A DNA stretch of 64,000 nucleotides from Flaviaesturariibacter aridisoli (lineage in GTDB: Bacteria; Bacteroidota; Bacteroidia; Chitinophagales; Chitinophagaceae): the NCBI RefSeq assembly GCF_004343705.1, contig NZ_SKFH01000001.1, forward strand, positions 248,001 to 312,000. The letters are read 5' to 3'. How positions within the stretch are numbered: the stretch's first letter is position 1; each line of letters begins with the position of its first letter. The notes below the pieces were generated by a model. It searched no databases. It was given only the letters and a program-made list of their open reading frames with translations, and had not been told where the DNA came from. The translations under genes and the position numbers were made by a program. Below, piece after piece: positions 61,239-64,000 of the stretch.

Positions 61239-62108
61239 ATGCGTCAGATCAAGATCGTTAAGTCGATCACCAACCGGGAGTCGCCCAGCCTGGAAAAGTA
61301 CCTCCAGGAAATCGCCCGCGTCGAGCTCGTCACCCCCGAGGAGGAAGCGCGCCTCGCCGCCCGCATCCGCCAGGGCGATGCCGCCGCGCTCGAACGCCTC
61401 ACGAAAGCCAACCTGCGCTTCGTGGTGTCGGTGGCCAAGCAGTACCAGAACCAGGGGCTGTCGCTACCCGACCTCGTCAACGAAGGCAACGTCGGCCTCA
61501 TCCGGGCGGCCCAGCGCTTCGATGAAACGAAGGGCTTCAAATTCATTTCCTACGCCGTGTGGTGGATCCGCCAGTCGATCCTCCAGGCCCTCGCCGAGCA
61601 GTCGCGGATCGTGCGTCTGCCCCTCAACAAGGTGGGGCTTACCGCCCGTGTGCAGCGGGCCGTAACGCAGCTGGAGCAGGAATTCGAGCGCGATCCCACT
61701 GCCGAGGAAGTAGCCGAGCTGCTCGACATGGAGATAGAGGAAGTGCGCGCCACCCTGGCCCTCAACACCCGCCACCTGAGCACCGACTCGCCCGTGTCGG
61801 AAGGCGAGGACGGGACGCTGCTTGACCGCTTCGTGAACCCCAATGCCGACAGCACCGACCGTACCGTAGCCTACCGCGATTCGCTGCGCACCGAGATCCG
61901 GCGCACCCTCCAGACGCTCACCGAGCGCCAGCAGGAGGTCGTTTGCTACTTTTTCGGCATCGGTATCGCCGAGCCCCTGAGCCTCGACGACATCGGCCTG
62001 CGCTTCAACCTCACCCGGGAGCGCGTGCGGCAGATCAAGGACAAGGCCATCGCCAAGCTGCAAAGCACCAATAAAACCACCCTTTTGCGCGGGTATCTCG
62101 GCGCCTGA
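61239..62108 (+). CDS. rpoD: RpoD-type sigma factor (short Bacteroidota form)
   Basis: A 289-residue sigma-70 of the RpoD/SigA class that recognises TTTG/TAnnTTTG promoters in Bacteroidota. Region 1.2 (SLEKYLQEIARVELVTPEEE), region 2 (LRFVVSVAKQYQNQGLSLPDLVNEGN, then RFDETKGFKFISYAVWWIRQSI), region 3 and region 4 (PLSLDDIGLRFNLTRERVRQIKDKAI) are all present. The long N-terminal region 1.1 of proteobacterial RpoD is absent, as usual here. I chose ATG 61239 (MRQIKI) over 61233 by family start. Several Chitinophagaceae carry paralogues, so this could be a second copy. Confidence 0.9.
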   Translation: MRQIKIVKSITNRESPSLEKYLQEIARVELVTPEEEARLAARIRQGDAAALERLTKANLRFVVSVAKQYQNQGLSLPDLVNEGNVGLIRAAQRFDETKGFKFISYAVWWIRQSILQALAEQSRIVRLPLNKVGLTARVQRAVTQLEQEFERDPTAEEVAELLDMEIEEVRATLALNTRHLSTDSPVSEGEDGTLLDRFVNPNADSTDRTVAYRDSLRTEIRRTLQTLTERQQEVVCYFFGIGIAEPLSLDDIGLRFNLTRERVRQIKDKAIAKLQSTNKTTLLRGYLGA

Positions 62109-62245
62109 CGGCGCCGGAACCGCAGGACAGGGAGCTAAGAAGAATGAATGGAGAAGGGGGCGCGTCGTCCCATCTTCCTAACATTCCCACTTCCCGTCTG
62201 AATGCTGAGTTCCTTGTTCCCTGTTCGTCTGTTCCCTCCGGGCCG

Positions 62246-62253
62246 TATCTTTG
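62246..62253 (+). promoter_or_regulatory. ffh -7 box
   Basis: A perfect TATCTTTG, 59 nt before the ffh ATG. The preceding spacer repeats GTTCCCTGTTC-like words (62204-62238). Confidence 0.55.
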
Positions 62254-62312
62254 CCCTCCAAAATTTAAAGTGAATCCTTAGGTTCACTTTTCTGTTTTAA
62301 AACCGACTACAT

Positions 62313-63641
62313 ATGTTCGAATCATTACAGGACCGGCTGGAAGGTGCGTTTAAGAATCTGAAAGGTGAAGGCCGGATCACCGATTTGAATATCGCTTCTA
62401 CCATAAAAGAGATCCGTCGCGCCCTCGTGGACGCCGACGTCAACTACAAGATCGCCAAGGAATTCACCGACACCGTGCGCGAACAGGCCCAGGGCGAAAA
62501 GGTGATCAACGCCATCTCGCCCGGCCAGCTGATGGTCAAGATCGTGAAGGACGAGCTCGTGCGCCTCATGGGCGGCGATGTGGCCGAACTCAACGCCAAG
62601 GGCGCGCCGGCCGTGATCCTCATCGCCGGCCTGCAGGGCTCTGGTAAGACCACCTTTTCGGGCAAGCTGGCCAATTACCTCAAAACGCAACGCAAGCTGA
62701 GCCCCCTGCTGGTGGCTGCCGACGTGTACCGCCCCGCGGCTATGGAGCAGCTCCGGGTGCTGGGCGAGCAGATCGGCGTGGACGTGCACATCGAAGCCGA
62801 GAACAAGAACCCGGTGGAGATCGCCCAGAACGCCATCCGCGAAGCCCGTAGCAAGAATAAAAACGTGGTGATCATCGACACTGCCGGCCGCCTGGCCATC
62901 GACGAGGCGATGATGACCGAAGTGGCCAACATCAAAGGCGCCGTAAGCCCCAACGAGATCCTCTTCGTGGTGGACTCCATGACGGGCCAGGACGCCGTGA
63001 ACACGGCCAAGGCTTTCAACGACCGCCTCGACTTCTCCGGTGTGGTGCTCACCAAGCTCGACGGCGATACCCGCGGCGGTGCGGCCCTCTCCATCAAATA
63101 CACCGTCAACAAGCCGATCAAGTTCATTTCCTCGGGCGAAAAGCTCGACACCCTCGACGTCTTCTACCCCGAGCGGATGGCCCAGCGGATCCTCGGCATG
63201 GGCGACATCACCACCCTGGTGGAGAAGGCCCAAGCCCAATTTGACGAAGAAGAAGCGAAGCGTCTCGAAAAGAAGATCCGCAAAAACCAGTTCGACTTCG
63301 ACGATTTCAAAACACAGCTCGAGCAGATCAAGCGGATGGGTAACCTGAAAGACCTGCTGGGCATGATCCCCGGCGTGGGCAAGGCGATCAAAGACATCAA
63401 CATTTCCGACGACGCCTTCAAGGGTATCGAGGCCATCATCGGTTCCATGACGCCCGCCGAGCGCGGCAACCCCGATCTGATCGACGGCTCGCGCCGCAAG
63501 CGCATCGCCAAAGGCTCGGGCAAAGACATCTCCGACGTCAACAACTTCATGAAGCAGTTCGAGCAGATGCGCGAGCTGATGAAGATGATGAACAAGATGC
63601 CAATGGGGAAGATGATGCCCGGCGGGTTCGGAAAGCGATAA
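62313..63641 (+). CDS. ffh: Signal recognition particle GTPase Ffh
   Basis: Ffh binds 4.5S RNA and directs nascent membrane proteins to FtsY and SecYEG. The 442-residue protein has the N domain (about 1-95), the G domain with GLQGSGKTTFSGKLANYL (P-loop), DTAGRLAIDEAM, TKLDGDTRGGAALS and GEKLDTLDVF, and the methionine-rich M domain (about 325-442), with MRELMKMMNKMPMGKMMPGG at the end. The 4.5S RNA gene is not in view. Confidence 0.97.
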   Translation: MFESLQDRLEGAFKNLKGEGRITDLNIASTIKEIRRALVDADVNYKIAKEFTDTVREQAQGEKVINAISPGQLMVKIVKDELVRLMGGDVAELNAKGAPAVILIAGLQGSGKTTFSGKLANYLKTQRKLSPLLVAADVYRPAAMEQLRVLGEQIGVDVHIEAENKNPVEIAQNAIREARSKNKNVVIIDTAGRLAIDEAMMTEVANIKGAVSPNEILFVVDSMTGQDAVNTAKAFNDRLDFSGVVLTKLDGDTRGGAALSIKYTVNKPIKFISSGEKLDTLDVFYPERMAQRILGMGDITTLVEKAQAQFDEEEAKRLEKKIRKNQFDFDDFKTQLEQIKRMGNLKDLLGMIPGVGKAIKDINISDDAFKGIEAIIGSMTPAERGNPDLIDGSRRKRIAKGSGKDISDVNNFMKQFEQMRELMKMMNKMPMGKMMPGGFGKR

Positions 63642-63651
63642 AGCAAGTTTT

Positions 63652-63728
63652 TAAGTCGGAAGTCGGACACTTCGGCTACGCTCAGTGTGACACAATTGTC
63701 AGCCTGAGCCTGCCGAAGGCCGACTTTC
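63652..63728. repeat. Inverted dispersed element (CTTCGGCTACGCTCAGTG type)
   Basis: The left arm (GTCGGACACTTCGGCTACGC then TCAGTGTGACA) and the right arm (TGTCAGCCTGAGCCTGCCGA then AGGCCGAC) are imperfect inverses. The phrase CTTCGGCTACGCTCAGTGTG resembles one I have seen repeated in intergenic spacers of many Bacteroidota. It lies between ffh and the prenyltransferase gene. Confidence 0.5.
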
Positions 63729-63765
63729 TTACTTTCAGGGGTGGCATATGTTTTTTGCGTAACTT

Positions 63766-64000
63766 ATGCTGATGCTTCGCCGTTCCACCATACAACTGCT
63801 GCGCTTTCCCTTTTCGCTGTTTTTGTTGCCGGTGTTCCTGTTTGCGCTGAGCGAGTCGGAACATCTCGACACCCACATCGCCTGGATCATCTTTGCCATC
63901 CTGCACCTGCTCGTGTACCCGGCATCGAACGGCTACAATTCGTATATGGACCGCGACGAAACGCCCATTGGCGGGCTCGAGCGGCCGCCGGCGCCCTCGC
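63766..64000 (+). CDS. UbiA-family prenyltransferase (5' end only)
   Basis: The first 78 residues of a membrane prenyltransferase, cut by the window end. Two hydrophobic helices are visible (about residues 12-28 and 36-53), followed by NGYNSYMDRDETPIGG, which matches the first Asp-rich motif NxxxDxxxD that binds the prenyl diphosphate through magnesium. The family makes quinones, haem A/O or other prenylated lipids; the residues seen do not decide which. TAACTTAT immediately upstream is an imperfect -7 box. Confidence 0.8.
   Translation, partial: MLMLRRSTIQLLRFPFSLFLLPVFLFALSESEHLDTHIAWIIFAILHLLVYPASNGYNSYMDRDETPIGGLERPPAPS

Overview
The window is a GC-rich chromosomal segment of a Bacteroidota bacterium, most likely of the Chitinophagaceae. 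The evidence is a type IX secretion and gliding set (gldJ, porU, porV and a PorP/SprF-family gene), a bacillithiol-pathway glycosyltransferase (bshA), a short RpoD-type sigma factor, promoters with the Bacteroidota -7 box TAnnTTTG, almost no Shine-Dalgarno sequences, and many lipoproteins with [LA]xSC lipoboxes. I see no rRNA, tRNA, CRISPR array, prophage, plasmid gene or intact insertion sequence. Most of the sequence is ordinary core chromosome.

Layout. 0-6.3 kb: surface lipoproteins, then a TPR-CHAT protease gene that converges on, and overlaps, an anti-sigma/ECF-sigma operon. 6.3-14.8 kb: a DUF983 gene, murF, and divergent gldJ and porU-porV. 14.8-20.8 kb: ispF, dut, a DUF4292 lipoprotein, an EnvC-like protein, bshA and an M28 peptidase. 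20.8-28.3 kb: an RsmI-like methylase, an EI24-like membrane protein, an alkyladenine glycosylase, rpsP, rimM, a DinB-fold protein, a Crp-like regulator, DNA polymerase IV and an FkbM methyltransferase. 28.3-35.5 kb: an M20 dipeptidase, an AI-2E family transporter, an S4 protein, trmD, porP-like, upp and anmK. 35.5-42.5 kb: two DUF2382 stress proteins, ade, a methyltransferase, a GNAT protein, a WG-repeat gene that looks frameshifted, a 42-nt minisatellite and a DUF6261 gene. 42.7-52.6 kb: a GH31 glycosidase, a REP-like hairpin cluster, a large BNR/VPS10-type propeller protein, a LytTR regulator, a hybrid histidine kinase, a candidate small RNA and a 55-residue lipoprotein. 52.7-64 kb: a Spy-like protein, two pseudouridine synthases, Rrf2, OsmC, a CDF transporter, a lipoprotein superoxide dismutase, an LptF/G permease, a START-like protein, rpoD-type sigma, ffh and the start of a UbiA prenyltransferase.

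The most unusual signals are at DNA level. (1) The 10-mer GTAGAAATAC occurs at least eleven times, on both strands and in several reading phases, often inside CCGTAGAAATACGG. (2) Many spacers carry their own short word repeated in tandem, starting just after a stop codon, with an inverted copy nearby. (3) At least eight genes have a TAnnTTTG box only 3-6 nt before the start codon, which suggests leaderless transcription. (4) A 5 x 42-nt tandem repeat and a six-hairpin REP-like cluster lie in the two longest gene-free stretches. The strongest protein-level candidate system is the TPR-CHAT protease beside an ECF sigma/anti-sigma pair. Its topology would place both the protease and the anti-sigma sensor domain in the periplasm, which recalls the protease-sigma logic known from type III-E CRISPR (Craspase) but without CRISPR.

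All calls come from reading the sequence by eye. No homology search or folding program was run.
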